The notes under the pieces are model-generated. The model did not search any database and was not told the origin of the DNA. It worked only from the letters and a program-made list of their open reading frames with translations. Shown piece after piece: positions 35,815-44,435 of a stretch of 64,000 nucleotides of DNA. The DNA comes from Xylophilus sp. GW821-FHT01B05 (GTDB lineage: Bacteria; Pseudomonadota; Gammaproteobacteria; Burkholderiales; Burkholderiaceae_C), in assembly GCA_038961845.1 (NCBI GenBank), contig CP152408.1, positions 5,704,001-5,768,000 of the forward strand, given 5' to 3'. How positions within the stretch are numbered: the first letter of the stretch is position 1; every line of letters starts with the position of its first letter. Both the position numbers and the translations under genes were made by a program.

Positions 35815-37199
35815 CCGACACCTCCCTCTACGCCGCGCGCCGCGCGCGCCTGGCCGCCGCGCTGGGCACCGACGGCATCGCCCTCATCCCCACCGCCCCC
35901 GAGCGCGCCCGCAACCGCGACAGCGACTTTCCCTACCGGCACGACAGCTACTTCTACTACCTCACCGGTTTCACCGAGCCCAATGCCTGGCTGGTGCTGA
36001 CCGGCGACGGCCGCAGCACGCTGTTCTGCGCGCCCAAGGACCTGGAGCGCGAGATCTGGGACGGCTACCGCCTGGGCCCCGACGCTGCCCCTGAGGCGCT
36101 GGGCGTGGACGAGGCCGTGTCGGTGGCCGAGCTGGACAACCGCCTGCCGCGCCTGCTGGAAAACCGCAGTGCGGTCTGGTACCCGTTTGCCACCCACACC
36201 GGGCTGGAGACGCGTGTCGACGGCTGGCTGGCCAAGGTGCGCGCGCGCGTGCGCTTTGGCGCGCTGTGCCCCGAGCAGCAGCGTGACCTGTGCGGCCCGC
36301 TGGACGAAATGCGGCTGGTGAAAGACGCGCACGAACTGGCCCTGCTGCGCCGCGCCGGCCAGATCAGCGCCCAGGCCCATGTGCGCGCCATGCAGACCAG
36401 CGCACGCATGCTGCGCGCCGGCGAAGACGTGCGCGAGTACCACCTGGAGGCCGAGCTGCTGCACGAGTTCCGCCGCCACGGCGCGCAGTTCCCGGCCTAC
36501 ACCTCCATCGTCGCTGCGGGCGCCAATGCCTGCGTGCTGCACTACCGTGCCGACGTGACGCCGGTGCGCGCTGGCGAGCTGGTGCTGATCGACGCCGGCT
36601 GCGAATACGACAGCTACGCCGGCGACATCACCCGCACCTTCCCGGCCGATGGCAAGTTCACCGGCCCGCAGCGCGCGCTCTACGACCTGGTGCTGGCCAG
36701 CCAGACCGCCGCCGTGGCGGTGACCAAGGCCGGCAGCCGCTTCAACGACCCGCACGAGGCCACGGTGCGCGTGCTGGCGCAGGGCCTGCTGGACCTGGGC
36801 CTGCTGGATGCGACCAAGGTCGGCAACGTGCAGGACGTGATCGAGCAACGCGCCTACTTCCCCTTCTACATGCACCGCACCGGCCACTGGCTGGGCATGG
36901 ACGTGCACGATTGCGGCAGCTACGTGGAGCCGACAGAGGCCGGCCAGATCAGCGAGCGCCGCGACGCGCTGTCGGGCGAGATCGTCAAGGACCGCCCCAG
37001 CCGCATCCTGCGCCCGGGCATGGTCACCACCATCGAGCCCGGCCTGTACGTGCGCCCGGCCGAGGGCGTGCCCGAACAGTTCTGGAACATCGGCATCCGC
37101 ATCGAGGACGACGCCATCGTCACCGAAAGCGGCTGCGAGCTGGTGACGCGCGGCGTGCCGGTGGAGGGGAATGAGATCGAGGCGCTGATGCGCGCTTAG
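35811..37199 (+). CDS. pepP: Xaa-Pro aminopeptidase (aminopeptidase P)
   Basis: A 462-residue metallopeptidase of family M24B. It has an N-terminal creatinase-like domain (1-175) and a pita-bread catalytic domain. Metal ligands are visible in LIDAGCEYDSYAGDITRTFP (two Asp), HRTGHWLGMDVHD (His), TIEPGLYV (Glu) and GIRIEDD (Glu). It removes N-terminal residues ahead of proline. The ATG at 35811 overlaps the murU stop by 4 bases. Full length. Confidence 0.96.
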   Translation: MTDTSLYAARRARLAAALGTDGIALIPTAPERARNRDSDFPYRHDSYFYYLTGFTEPNAWLVLTGDGRSTLFCAPKDLEREIWDGYRLGPDAAPEALGVDEAVSVAELDNRLPRLLENRSAVWYPFATHTGLETRVDGWLAKVRARVRFGALCPEQQRDLCGPLDEMRLVKDAHELALLRRAGQISAQAHVRAMQTSARMLRAGEDVREYHLEAELLHEFRRHGAQFPAYTSIVAAGANACVLHYRADVTPVRAGELVLIDAGCEYDSYAGDITRTFPADGKFTGPQRALYDLVLASQTAAVAVTKAGSRFNDPHEATVRVLAQGLLDLGLLDATKVGNVQDVIEQRAYFPFYMHRTGHWLGMDVHDCGSYVEPTEAGQISERRDALSGEIVKDRPSRILRPGMVTTIEPGLYVRPAEGVPEQFWNIGIRIEDDAIVTESGCELVTRGVPVEGNEIEALMRA

Positions 37200-37210
37200 C
37201 GTCGCTGTCG

Positions 37211-38092
37211 CTAAGCCAGCGGCATGGCCGCAGCCTCTTCCTGCAGCCAGGCGCAAAAATGCCGCACCGCCTCATCCCCCGGAGCCTGCAGCTTGGCCAC
37301 ATAGTGGTAGCCGCTGGCGCAAAACCCGAAGGGTGCGACCAGCCGGCCTGAGCGCAGGTCGTCCATCACCAGATGCCAGGGCGCGATGCAGATGCCCAGG
37401 CCGCCCACCGCAGCCTCCAGCGTGAAGTAGTAGTGCGCAAATTCAGGCCCCGGCAGCACGCGCGGCGTGTGGCCAGAGGCCGCGCTCCACATCGCCCAGG
37501 CATTGCTGCGCGTACGGGTGCGCAGCAGCGCCAGGCCATCCAGGTCGTCAGGTGAGCCCAACGCCAGTTGGGCCGCCAGGCCGGGCGCCAGCACCGGCCC
37601 CAGCATTTCCGCAAACAGCGGCAGACCATCGCCACTCGACGGCGCGGCCGTTTCCACCGTGATCGCCACATCACAGCGCGACGCGGGCGCTTCCGCTCCC
37701 TGGTCGGTGGACTGCAGGCGCACGTTGATCTGCGGGTGGCGGGCATGGAAGGCATAGAGGCGCGGGATCAGCCAGCGCATGGTGAAGGTGCTGAGGCAAG
37801 ACACATCCAGCGTGGCGCCCTGCTGCCGCAGCACGGCATCCACCGCCCGTTCGATCTGGCCAAACGCCGCCGATAGCGCGGGCTGCAGCAGCCGCCCCGC
37901 AGGCGTGAGCTGCGGTCGCTGCTTGGGCCCGTCGAACAGCGTGACGCCCAGCGCCTCTTCCAGCTGCCGCACCTGCCGGCTGACGGCGCCGGGCGTGACA
38001 TGCAGCTCTTGCGCGGCGGCCGTCATGCGCCCGAGGCGGCCCGCCGCCTCAAAGGCGCGCAAGGCATTCATGTGGCGAAGATGCTGCTTCAT
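37211..38092 (-). CDS. LysR-family regulator (GcvA-like)
   Basis: A 293-residue LysR protein of the GcvA subgroup: NALRAFEAAGRLGRMTAAAQ with TPGAVSRQVRQLEEALGV as the DNA-binding part, and STFTMRWLIPRLYAFHARHP at the start of the effector domain. It is divergent from the tautomerase gene with 119 bases between starts that contain a striking inverted repeat, so the tautomerase is the likely target. Confidence 0.92.
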   Translation of the reverse strand: MKQHLRHMNALRAFEAAGRLGRMTAAAQELHVTPGAVSRQVRQLEEALGVTLFDGPKQRPQLTPAGRLLQPALSAAFGQIERAVDAVLRQQGATLDVSCLSTFTMRWLIPRLYAFHARHPQINVRLQSTDQGAEAPASRCDVAITVETAAPSSGDGLPLFAEMLGPVLAPGLAAQLALGSPDDLDGLALLRTRTRSNAWAMWSAASGHTPRVLPGPEFAHYYFTLEAAVGGLGICIAPWHLVMDDLRSGRLVAPFGFCASGYHYVAKLQAPGDEAVRHFCAWLQEEAAAMPLA

Positions 38093-38156
38093 GAAGTGAG
38101 TTTATGGCACATAGCGGCGGCCGATACATCGTTTGCTGGACAGGCACTGGCTACTT

Positions 38157-38198
38157 ATAAACAAAGGCTGCAGCAACAGCTGCGACCGCCTTGTTTAT
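38157..38198. promoter_or_regulatory. Long inverted repeat upstream of the tautomerase gene
   Basis: ATAAACAAAGGC (38157-38168) and GCCTTGTTTAT (38188-38198) pair over 11 bases with one bulged A. The GCTGCAGCAACAGCTGC between them is itself partly palindromic. It ends 14 bases before the tautomerase ATG, so it may be an operator or an mRNA hairpin covering the ribosome-binding site. Confidence 0.55.
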
Positions 38199-38211
38199 TG
38201 AGAAAATTGCC

Positions 38212-38619
38212 ATGCCCTTCATCAAGACCGCCCTCCCCCAAGACACCTCCGCCGAGCAGCGGCAGGCCATCGTCGATGGCATCCACCAGGCGCTGGTGGA
38301 CAGCATCGGCATGCCGCAGGACGAGCTGTTCAACCTGGTCACGCCTTATGCGCCAGAGCAGTTCTTCTACAACCGCAGCTTCAACGGCGTAGCCCGCTCG
38401 GAGCGCCTGGTGGTGGTGGAAATCACCATGCGTCGCGGCCGCAGCGACGCCATGAAGAAGGCGCTCTATGCCCAGATCGCGCGCAACCTGGAGGAACAGG
38501 CCCAGCTCAGGCCGGCCGATGTTTTTATCTTCACCCACGAGAACGACTACTCCGACTGGTCGGTCGGCCATGGCCTGTTCGCCATGGGGCTGGTGCAGCA
38601 GCGCGGTACGGATCTCTAG
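38212..38619 (+). CDS. Tautomerase-superfamily protein
   Basis: A 135-residue protein starting MPFIKTALPQDTS, with the Pro immediately after Met that becomes the catalytic base of 4-oxalocrotonate-tautomerase-type enzymes. The length (twice the 60-odd residue unit) and VVVEITMRRGRS fit the fused dimer-like subgroup annotated as tautomerase family protein. The substrate is unknown. The upstream in-frame ATG at 38191 would bury Pro-2, so 38212 is right. The TAG stop is the CTAG target of a miniature element. Confidence 0.88.
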   Translation: MPFIKTALPQDTSAEQRQAIVDGIHQALVDSIGMPQDELFNLVTPYAPEQFFYNRSFNGVARSERLVVVEITMRRGRSDAMKKALYAQIARNLEEQAQLRPADVFIFTHENDYSDWSVGHGLFAMGLVQQRGTDL

Positions 38620-38776
38620 TGTCGCGTCAAGCGTGAGGTGACGGATGGGTGCGAAGGCATCGGCGTGCAGCGCAAGGCGTAGGCCGCCGCCCAGGCTTTA
38701 CGCCTGGGCAAGGGCTGCAACGCAGCGATGCGCGGCGAGGGCAAGCGCACACCGGCAGATCATGCTTGACGCGACA
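38620..38776. mobile_element. CTAG-targeting miniature inverted-repeat element, copy 2
   Basis: A 157-bp element with perfect terminal inverted repeats TGTCGCGTCAAGC / GCTTGACGCGACA, flanked by CTAG at 38616-38619 and 38777-38780. It is inverted relative to copy 1 (8893-9002). The outer parts match almost base for base; this copy has 47 extra central bases (around 38679-38728), including a GCCCAGGC/GCCTGGGC stem. It codes for nothing. Confidence 0.87.
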
Positions 38777-38919
38777 CTAGTGTCCCTTGGGCTTCCAGGC
38801 GGGTCTTCTTGCGAGGCCAGTGTTGGCAAACACGCCGCGCCTTAATCACAGCAGCAGCGCTTGAAAAAGCACGGCTGCCCACCCAGCTTCCGGGTACCCC
38901 ACTACCCGCAACGCTGGCC

Positions 38920-39738
38920 ATGGCCCCTGTGCTTCTTATCTGTCTGGCCGTGCTGGCACTGGCGGCCCTGCTGCGCCAGCCGATCGCCACCGCGCTGCGC
39001 CGTGGCCGCCTGCGCCGGCGGCCGTTCCCGGCGGAGTGGCGGCAGATCCTGCGGCGGCGCGTGCCTTACTTCCAGCAATTGCCGGCGGACCTGCAACTGC
39101 AGCTGAAGCGCCACATCCTGGTGTTCCTGGCCGAGAAGCCCTTCATCGGCTGCGGCGGGCTGGTGGTGACCGACGAGATGCGCGTGACCATCGCCGCGCA
39201 GGCCTGCCTGCTGATCCTGAACCGGCGCAACCACTACTTTCCCTCGCTGCGGCAGATCCTGCTGTACCCCGGCGCCTTCGTGGTGGAGCGCGTGCAGGCC
39301 GATGGCAACGGCCTGCAGCAGGAGCAGCGCCGGGCGCTGTCGGGTGAATCCTGGGTACAGGGCCAGGTGATCCTGTCCTGGGACGATGTGCTGCGGGGCG
39401 CGGCCGATGCGCACGACGGCCACAACGTGGTGCTGCATGAGTTTGCCCACCAGCTCGACCAGGAAAAGGGCGTGGCCAATGGTGCGCCGCCGGTGGCCGG
39501 ACGGGCGCGGCGCGCACGCTGGGCGCAGGTGCTGTCGGCCGACTTCGCGCGGCTGCAGGCGGCCGTGGCGCGCGCGGAGCCGACCCTGCTCGACGCCTAT
39601 GGCGCCACCGACCCGGCCGAGTTCTTTGCCGTGGCCTCGGAGACCTTCTTCGAGCGCCCGGCCGAGCTGGCGCGCTGGCACCCGGCCCTGTTCCGCGAGC
39701 TGGGCCTGTTCTACCGGGTGAACCCGCTGAGCTGGTAG
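38920..39738 (+). CDS. mtfA: Zinc-dependent peptidase, MtfA/M90 family
   Basis: A 272-residue protein with one N-terminal membrane segment (1-20) and a metallopeptidase domain. The zinc motif HEFAH lies at 173-177 (VVLHEFAHQLDQEKG), with a downstream Glu in PAEFFAVASETFFE as third ligand. MtfA binds the repressor Mlc in enteric bacteria; the partner here is unknown. The start at 38920 was chosen because the membrane segment begins there and upstream sequence runs toward the miniature element. Symbol by family similarity. Confidence 0.87.
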   Translation: MAPVLLICLAVLALAALLRQPIATALRRGRLRRRPFPAEWRQILRRRVPYFQQLPADLQLQLKRHILVFLAEKPFIGCGGLVVTDEMRVTIAAQACLLILNRRNHYFPSLRQILLYPGAFVVERVQADGNGLQQEQRRALSGESWVQGQVILSWDDVLRGAADAHDGHNVVLHEFAHQLDQEKGVANGAPPVAGRARRARWAQVLSADFARLQAAVARAEPTLLDAYGATDPAEFFAVASETFFERPAELARWHPALFRELGLFYRVNPLSW

Positions 39739-39836
39739 GCCATGACCTCCGAGGTCATCGACCCGCGGCGGGGCGACCTCCAGAATCGATTCCGTCGAAC
39801 CCATCGACGCCTTCGATCCACCCCTTGGAGATTGCC

Positions 39837-40229
39837 ATGAACACCGTTGCCGACACCCTCATCACCACGGCCCCCGCCGACGTTGCCGCGCGCTACCTGG
39901 CCGCCTGGAACGAGCCCGATGCCGCCCGCCGCAGCCGCCTGGTGGCCGACAGCTTCGCGCCCGACACCTACTACCTCGACCCGATGATGGACGGCCACGG
40001 CCACGACGGTGTGGCCGGCCTGATCGCCGCCGTGCAGCAGCGTTTTGCCGGCCACCGCTTCACGCTGGAGGGCACGCCCGAAGGCCACCACGACGTGGTG
40101 CGCTTCTCGTGGTCGCTGGCGGCCGATGGCGCAGCGCCGGTGGCACGCGGCACCGACGTGGCCGAGCTCGACAGCGATGGCCGGCTGCGCCGCGTCACTG
40201 GTTTCCTCGACTACATCGCGGGCGCCTAA
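39837..40229 (+). CDS. NTF2-like (SnoaL-type) protein
   Basis: A 130-residue single-domain protein of the nuclear transport factor 2 superfamily: ARYLAAWNEPDAARRSRLV, a HGHDGVAGLIAAVQQRF loop and a final GRLRRVTGFLDYI. The fold is a small cone-shaped barrel used by polyketide cyclases, isomerases and binding proteins; no function can be set. A TTGGAG site precedes the ATG at 39837. It is followed after 17 bases by an XRE regulator, so they probably form an operon. Confidence 0.88.
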   Translation: MNTVADTLITTAPADVAARYLAAWNEPDAARRSRLVADSFAPDTYYLDPMMDGHGHDGVAGLIAAVQQRFAGHRFTLEGTPEGHHDVVRFSWSLAADGAAPVARGTDVAELDSDGRLRRVTGFLDYIAGA

Positions 40230-40246
40230 TCGCGCATCATGCGGCC

Positions 40247-41062
40247 ATGCACGCCCCCACCGCACACGCTCCCGCCCGCCGCCTGGGCATAGGCGAACAC
40301 CTGCGCCACTGGCGCGAGCACCGGCGGCTGAGCCAGCTCGCGCTGGCGCAGGAGGCGGCCGTGTCCACCCGGCACCTGAGCTATGTGGAAACCGGCCGCG
40401 CCGAGCCCAGCCGCGAGATGGTGCTGCGCCTGGCCGAGCGGCTGGACATTCCCCTGCGTGAACGCAACGTGCTGCTGATGGCCGCCGGCTTTGCCCCGCT
40501 CTACCGCGAGCGCCCGCTGGACGACCCGGCCCTGGCCGCCGCGCGCGAGGCGGTAGAGCTGGTGCTGCGCGGCCACGAGCCCTATCCCGCGCTGGCGGTA
40601 GACCGGCACTGGCAGATGCTGGCCGCCAACCGCGTACTGCCACGGCTGCTGGAGGGTGCGGATGCCGCGCTGCTGCAAGCGCCCATCAACGTGCTGCGCC
40701 TGTCGCTGCACCCGCAGGGCCTGGCGCCGCGCATCGTCAACCTGGCGCAGTGGCGCGGGCATTTGTTCGAGCGCCTGCGCCAGCAGATCGCCGCCACCGG
40801 CGACCCGGTGCTGGCCGCCTTGTTGGATGAGTTGCGCGCCTATCCTTGTGACGACCCCAGCGCCGCCCACGCCGCAGGCGAGCACCCGGGCGTGGTGGTG
40901 CCGCTGATCCTGCGCAGCGCGGCGGGGCCGCTGGCCTTCATCAGCACCACCACGGTGTTTGGCTCGCCGGTGGATGTGACGCTGCAGGAGCTGGCGGTGG
41001 AGTCGTTTTTTCCGTCGGATGCGCAGACGGCTGCGGTGTTGCGGGGGTGGGCCGAGGGCTAG
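40247..41062 (+). CDS. XRE-family regulator with MmyB-like ligand domain
   Basis: A 271-residue protein. An N-terminal XRE helix-turn-helix (HLRHWREHRRLSQLALAQEA, then STRHLSYVETGRAEPSREM) is joined to a C-terminal MmyB-like PAS-type domain (ALAVDRHWQMLAANRV, TVFGSPVDVTLQELAVESFFPSD). MmyB domains bind fatty-acid-like ligands in the one structure I know. By position it may control the NTF2-like gene upstream. The stop overlaps the convergent zeta-toxin-like gene by 4 bases. Confidence 0.9.
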   Translation: MHAPTAHAPARRLGIGEHLRHWREHRRLSQLALAQEAAVSTRHLSYVETGRAEPSREMVLRLAERLDIPLRERNVLLMAAGFAPLYRERPLDDPALAAAREAVELVLRGHEPYPALAVDRHWQMLAANRVLPRLLEGADAALLQAPINVLRLSLHPQGLAPRIVNLAQWRGHLFERLRQQIAATGDPVLAALLDELRAYPCDDPSAAHAAGEHPGVVVPLILRSAAGPLAFISTTTVFGSPVDVTLQELAVESFFPSDAQTAAVLRGWAEG

Positions 41063-41664
41063 ACGCCCAACATGGCCATGGCCCAAGGCGGCAGCGGCGC
41101 GTCGATCACCGTGACCCCGCCAGCGGTACGTACCGCCACCAGGCGCGGACCGCCGTCAGCCACGTCGCGCGCATCGTAGAGATAGGCGGCATCGGCCAGC
41201 AGCACGGCCTGCGCCAGATGGGCCATGGTGCGGGCATAGCGCGCCAGGATGCGCTCGGCCGGCACACCATGGCCGCCTTCGCGCACGCGCTGGGCCACGC
41301 GGGTCAGCAGGCGCTGCGGATCGTCCAGTGCCACCACATGCAGCGCCACCGTGAAGCCGTGGGCCCGCGCCTCGCGCAGCAGCTGCAGCTTGGATGGGTG
41401 CGAAAACACCGTCTCGCTGACGAACGCGGTACCCGCGGCCAACAGTTGCGCACGACGCGCGTCGGCCCAGGCACGGGCCGCTTCAGAGCGCTGCTGCGGG
41501 TCGGCCATGTGCTGCAGCTGGTCACGCTCGTGCAGGTCGGCATTCACAAATTCCAGTGCCTTGCCCACGATGCCGTCACGCACCAGCGCACGATAGAGCG
41601 TGGATTTGCCGGCGCCGTTGGGGCCGGCCAGCAGGTGGAACCAGACGGGTGCGGGCGTCGGCAT
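41059..41664 (-). CDS. Zeta-toxin-family P-loop kinase
   Basis: A 201-residue zeta-toxin-like protein: Walker A AGPNGAGKST (13-22), an Asn-Ala-Asp (NADL) catalytic-type motif near 41-44 and FVSETVFSHPSK, the family's substrate-loop segment. Zeta toxins phosphorylate UDP-N-acetylglucosamine or related nucleotide sugars and poison wall synthesis. It is 7 bases downstream of a ParD-like antitoxin gene, not an epsilon antitoxin. The kinase motifs look intact. It could also be a non-toxic chromosomal kinase of this family. Confidence 0.85.
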   Translation of the reverse strand: MPTPAPVWFHLLAGPNGAGKSTLYRALVRDGIVGKALEFVNADLHERDQLQHMADPQQRSEAARAWADARRAQLLAAGTAFVSETVFSHPSKLQLLREARAHGFTVALHVVALDDPQRLLTRVAQRVREGGHGVPAERILARYARTMAHLAQAVLLADAAYLYDARDVADGGPRLVAVRTAGGVTVIDAPLPPWAMAMLGV

Positions 41665-41671
41665 GCGTCGG

Positions 41672-41995
41672 TCAGACTGCGCGTGCCAGGTTCTCTTGCA
41701 CCACCTCGCGCACGCGCTGGGCCAGCGTGCCGCGCGACTGCGCCGCCACCAGGCGCGCGGTGAGTTCGTCCACCGATTGCGGTGCCTGGGCCTGGGCAGA
41801 CGCGGCGCGCTCGTACTGCTCGATGGCGGTGCGGGCCTCTTGCACGCTCAGGCCGGTGTGCTCGACCACCTGCCCCAGCGTGGCCCAATACTCGATCTGG
41901 CTGGCGACCGAGCGGCGCATGGGCTGGGCGGCCTCGCGCGCCTTGTCGACCAAGGCGCCGGGGAGTTTGACGGAAGCAAAAGCGGTGGATGCCAT
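41672..41995 (-). CDS. ParD-like antitoxin
   Basis: A 107-residue protein of the ParD-like antitoxin family (TA_system ParD family): ASVKLPGALVDKAREAAQPMRRSVASQIEYWATLG is a ribbon-helix-helix segment with the conserved Trp. A helical C-terminal tail (about 70-107) would wrap the toxin. It comes first in the pair, as most antitoxins do, and a perfect palindrome sits over its promoter region. AGGAGA at about 42001-42006 precedes the ATG. Confidence 0.85.
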   Translation of the reverse strand: MASTAFASVKLPGALVDKAREAAQPMRRSVASQIEYWATLGQVVEHTGLSVQEARTAIEQYERAASAQAQAPQSVDELTARLVAAQSRGTLAQRVREVVQENLARAV

Positions 41996-42006
41996 GGTGA
42001 TCTCCT

Positions 42007-42029
42007 GATTGGCGCATTTTGCGCCAATC
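42007..42029. promoter_or_regulatory. Palindromic operator of the toxin-antitoxin pair
   Basis: GATTGGCGCA, TTT, TGCGCCAATC: perfect 10-bp arms, just upstream of the antitoxin ribosome-binding site and 12 bases before its ATG. It is the position expected for autorepression by a ribbon-helix-helix antitoxin. Confidence 0.7.
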
Positions 42030-42040
42030 GGGTGGCAACT

Positions 42041-43507
42041 TCAAGGCAGCTTGGTTTCGCCCTCGTCCACCAGCCCGCTGCGCTGCTGCCGGCCCCAATG
42101 GCCGCGCCCGGTCAGGAACACCACCCAGCCCAGCGCGGCGCCGGTGTGGCGCAGCAACTGAAAGGTAAAGGGCTCGGCTAGCGCGGCCAGCAGGCCCTGG
42201 CCGATGCGAATGCGGGCGTTGCCACCGGCCCAGCGCCGGTACAGGTGGATGGACCAGAGGTGAAACGCCAAGTCGATCGCCAGCTTGATGCCGATGACGC
42301 TGGCCGCCGCCCCCAGCACGCCCAGGCGGCCAGAGGCCAGGTAGTAGGCCAGCAGCAGAAAGGCGGTGAGCCCGTACAGCGGCTGCAGCGTGTCCACCGC
42401 CTTGACCGGCAGCATCAGCAGGCCAAGCCAGCCGTAGCGCCGGTCGCCCACCATCTCGCGGTAGCGGTACTGCGTCTGCAGGAAACCGCCGAACCAGCGC
42501 CGGCGCTGGCGCAGGAAGGCGCCCAGGGTGCCGGGCGCCTCGGTGCGGGCGCGGGCGTCGCCCAGCACGCGCACGCGCCAGTCCAGCCCGTGGCGCACGG
42601 CGTGGCGGCGCAGGCGGTGGGTCAGCTCGTAGTCCTCTACCAGGCTGGCCGGGTCGAAGCCGCCCACGGCCAGCAGGGCGTCGCGCCGGTAGGCGGCAAA
42701 GGCGCCGGACACCAGCAGCAGGCTGTCGACCTGCATCCAGGCATAGCGCGAGAGGAAGTTGCGGATGTACTCGTAGGTCTGGAACCACTGGAAGATGCGC
42801 CCCGACAGCGAAGGCCCGCACACCGGCGTGACGACGCCCGTGGCCACCACCAGCGCGGGCTCGGCCGAGAAGGCGCGCCGCACGGCGGCAATGGCGCCGG
42901 GGTCGAGCAGGGTGTCGCCATCCACGGTCAGCACGGTGTCGGTGCCCACCAGCGGCAGCGCGGCGTTCAGCGCCACCGCCTTGCCGCCGTGCGGCAGGCG
43001 CAGCCAGCGCAGCGTGGGGTAGGCGCTGCCGGCGGCGCTGCACTGGCCCAGTGCCGGCTCGGGCACGCCGTAGCGCTGCGTCAGCAGGGCGCCGGTGGTG
43101 TCGCTGGAGCCGTCGTCCACCACCACGATCTGCTCGGGCGGGTCGGTCTGCGCCAGCAGCGCGGCCAGGGTCACGGGCAGCACGGCTGCCTCGTTGTGCG
43201 CGGCCACCAGCACGCCCAAGCTCAGGCGCGGCAGTGCCGCTTGCGGCGCGACCGGCGTGGCCGCCGCGGCGCGGTGCAGCGCCCAGGTCTGCCAGCCCAC
43301 AAAGACCAGCAGCAGCGTGTCATACGTCACATAGGCCACGCCGACCGACCAGGCCAGCACGCCGCCACGGGCAAAGGCCATGGCGAACAGCAGCGCCCAT
43401 ACGCCCAGCACCGCCGCGTGGATAAGCAGGCTGCGCCAGGGCGTCTGCCCCGGCCTGAGTTGCGGGGACGCAAGCGCCAGCGCCTGGCGGAGGGGATCGG
43501 TGGACAT
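42041..43507 (-). CDS. Family 2 glycosyltransferase, membrane-bound processive type
   Basis: A 488-residue enzyme with two N-terminal membrane segments (about 30-75) and a GT2 domain: VLVAAHNEAAVLP, IVVVDDGSSD, TVDGDTLLD (metal-binding DxD type), EDYELTHRLRR and the product-binding RQRRRWFGG. Several C-terminal membrane segments follow. This is the poly-beta-GlcNAc/hyaluronan-synthase-like layout, so it probably makes and exports a surface polysaccharide or a lipid-linked sugar. No partner pga genes are adjacent. The start at 43507 drops 64 unconserved residues. It is divergent from the cytochrome b561 gene. Confidence 0.9.
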   Translation of the reverse strand: MSTDPLRQALALASPQLRPGQTPWRSLLIHAAVLGVWALLFAMAFARGGVLAWSVGVAYVTYDTLLLVFVGWQTWALHRAAAATPVAPQAALPRLSLGVLVAAHNEAAVLPVTLAALLAQTDPPEQIVVVDDGSSDTTGALLTQRYGVPEPALGQCSAAGSAYPTLRWLRLPHGGKAVALNAALPLVGTDTVLTVDGDTLLDPGAIAAVRRAFSAEPALVVATGVVTPVCGPSLSGRIFQWFQTYEYIRNFLSRYAWMQVDSLLLVSGAFAAYRRDALLAVGGFDPASLVEDYELTHRLRRHAVRHGLDWRVRVLGDARARTEAPGTLGAFLRQRRRWFGGFLQTQYRYREMVGDRRYGWLGLLMLPVKAVDTLQPLYGLTAFLLLAYYLASGRLGVLGAAASVIGIKLAIDLAFHLWSIHLYRRWAGGNARIRIGQGLLAALAEPFTFQLLRHTGAALGWVVFLTGRGHWGRQQRSGLVDEGETKLP

Positions 43508-43697
43508 GCAGAGCGGGGGGCAGGAGGCAGGAATGGGCGGGCAGACCGGTGGATGGAGCGCGGCGGAGCGCGAACGTTCCCTTGCCGCCAGCAGAGAGGG
43601 TACGCGCCGCGGGGCCATCCGGATGCCGCCCCGGATACGGGTTTGGATTGCGGGTTTTAATGGAGGGCCCATCGGTTTCCATTCCCCGACGCCCCGC

Positions 43698-44258
43698 ATG
43701 ACGCTCTCCCCGCGCTACACCCGCACCGCCATCGTGCTGCACTGGCTGATCGCGCTGCTGATCGCCCTCAACGTTGGCCTGATCCTGACGGTCGATTTCT
43801 TCCCCGACGCGCTGGTGCGCCCGGTGATCGACGGCCACAAATCCATAGGCGTCACGGTGCTGGGCCTGGTGCTGCTGCGCCTGCTGTGGCGCCTGACCCA
43901 TCCGGCGCCGCCGCTGCCGGCCGACTACCCGCGCTGGGAGCGCGCCTCGGCCCACGCCGTGCACATCCTGCTGTACGGGCTGATGCTGTGGATGCCGCTG
44001 TCGGGCTGGTTCCATGACTCGGCCTGGAAGGACGCCGCCACCCATCCCATGTACTGGTTCGGCACCTTCGAGTGGCCGCGCGTGGGCTTCATCGCCAGCG
44101 TGCCGGCCGACACCAAGGAAATGCTGCACACCCTGCTTGGCCAATTGCACAGCGGCGGCGCCTATGTGCTGTATGCGGTGTTCGCGCTGCACGTGGCCGG
44201 CGCGCTCAAGCACCAGTTCTTCGACAAGGAGGCGGTGTTGCGCCGCATGTGGGGCTAG
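43698..44258 (+). CDS. cybB: Cytochrome b561 family protein
   Basis: A 186-residue membrane protein with four hydrophobic helices and the haem-ligand histidines of the b561 type: His in AIVLHWLIALL (about 15), DGHKSIGV, LHTLLGQLHSGGAYVLYAVFALHVAGALKHQ. It carries electrons at the inner membrane, probably between quinol and a periplasmic partner; E. coli CybB oxidises quinol with superoxide. Start at 43698 (MTLSPRYTRTAIVLHW) is standard for the family. Confidence 0.92.
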   Translation: MTLSPRYTRTAIVLHWLIALLIALNVGLILTVDFFPDALVRPVIDGHKSIGVTVLGLVLLRLLWRLTHPAPPLPADYPRWERASAHAVHILLYGLMLWMPLSGWFHDSAWKDAATHPMYWFGTFEWPRVGFIASVPADTKEMLHTLLGQLHSGGAYVLYAVFALHVAGALKHQFFDKEAVLRRMWG

Positions 44259-44264
44259 CTTGGA

Positions 44265-44386
44265 ACACCCCCAGGCTACGCGCTTCGCGTCTTCGCCTTC
44301 CCCCTTGCAGGGGGCACATCCTGCGGCCTGGCAAAGCCAGTTCCGCGGATGTTTGGGCATGGCCTGCTCCGCGGCCTTTGGTGCCA
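44265..44386 (+). repeat. Dispersed repeat family CR, copy 3
   Basis: Full-length copy in the same orientation as copy 1: CCCCCAGGCTACGCGCTTCG, TTGCAGGGGGCACATCC, GGCCTGGCAAAGCCAGTT and CCTGCTCCGCGGCC. Lies between cybB and the dehydratase gene. Confidence 0.82.
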
Positions 44387-44435
44387 CCACGCCGCTCGAT
44401 TTCACGATTCCCTTGCCATCGACCTTCTACCTGCC

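Noticed and set aside
38809..38919. Longer start for the MtfA-like peptidase
   Set aside because: The added 37 residues are not conserved and begin close to the miniature element; the membrane segment and family start lie at 38920.
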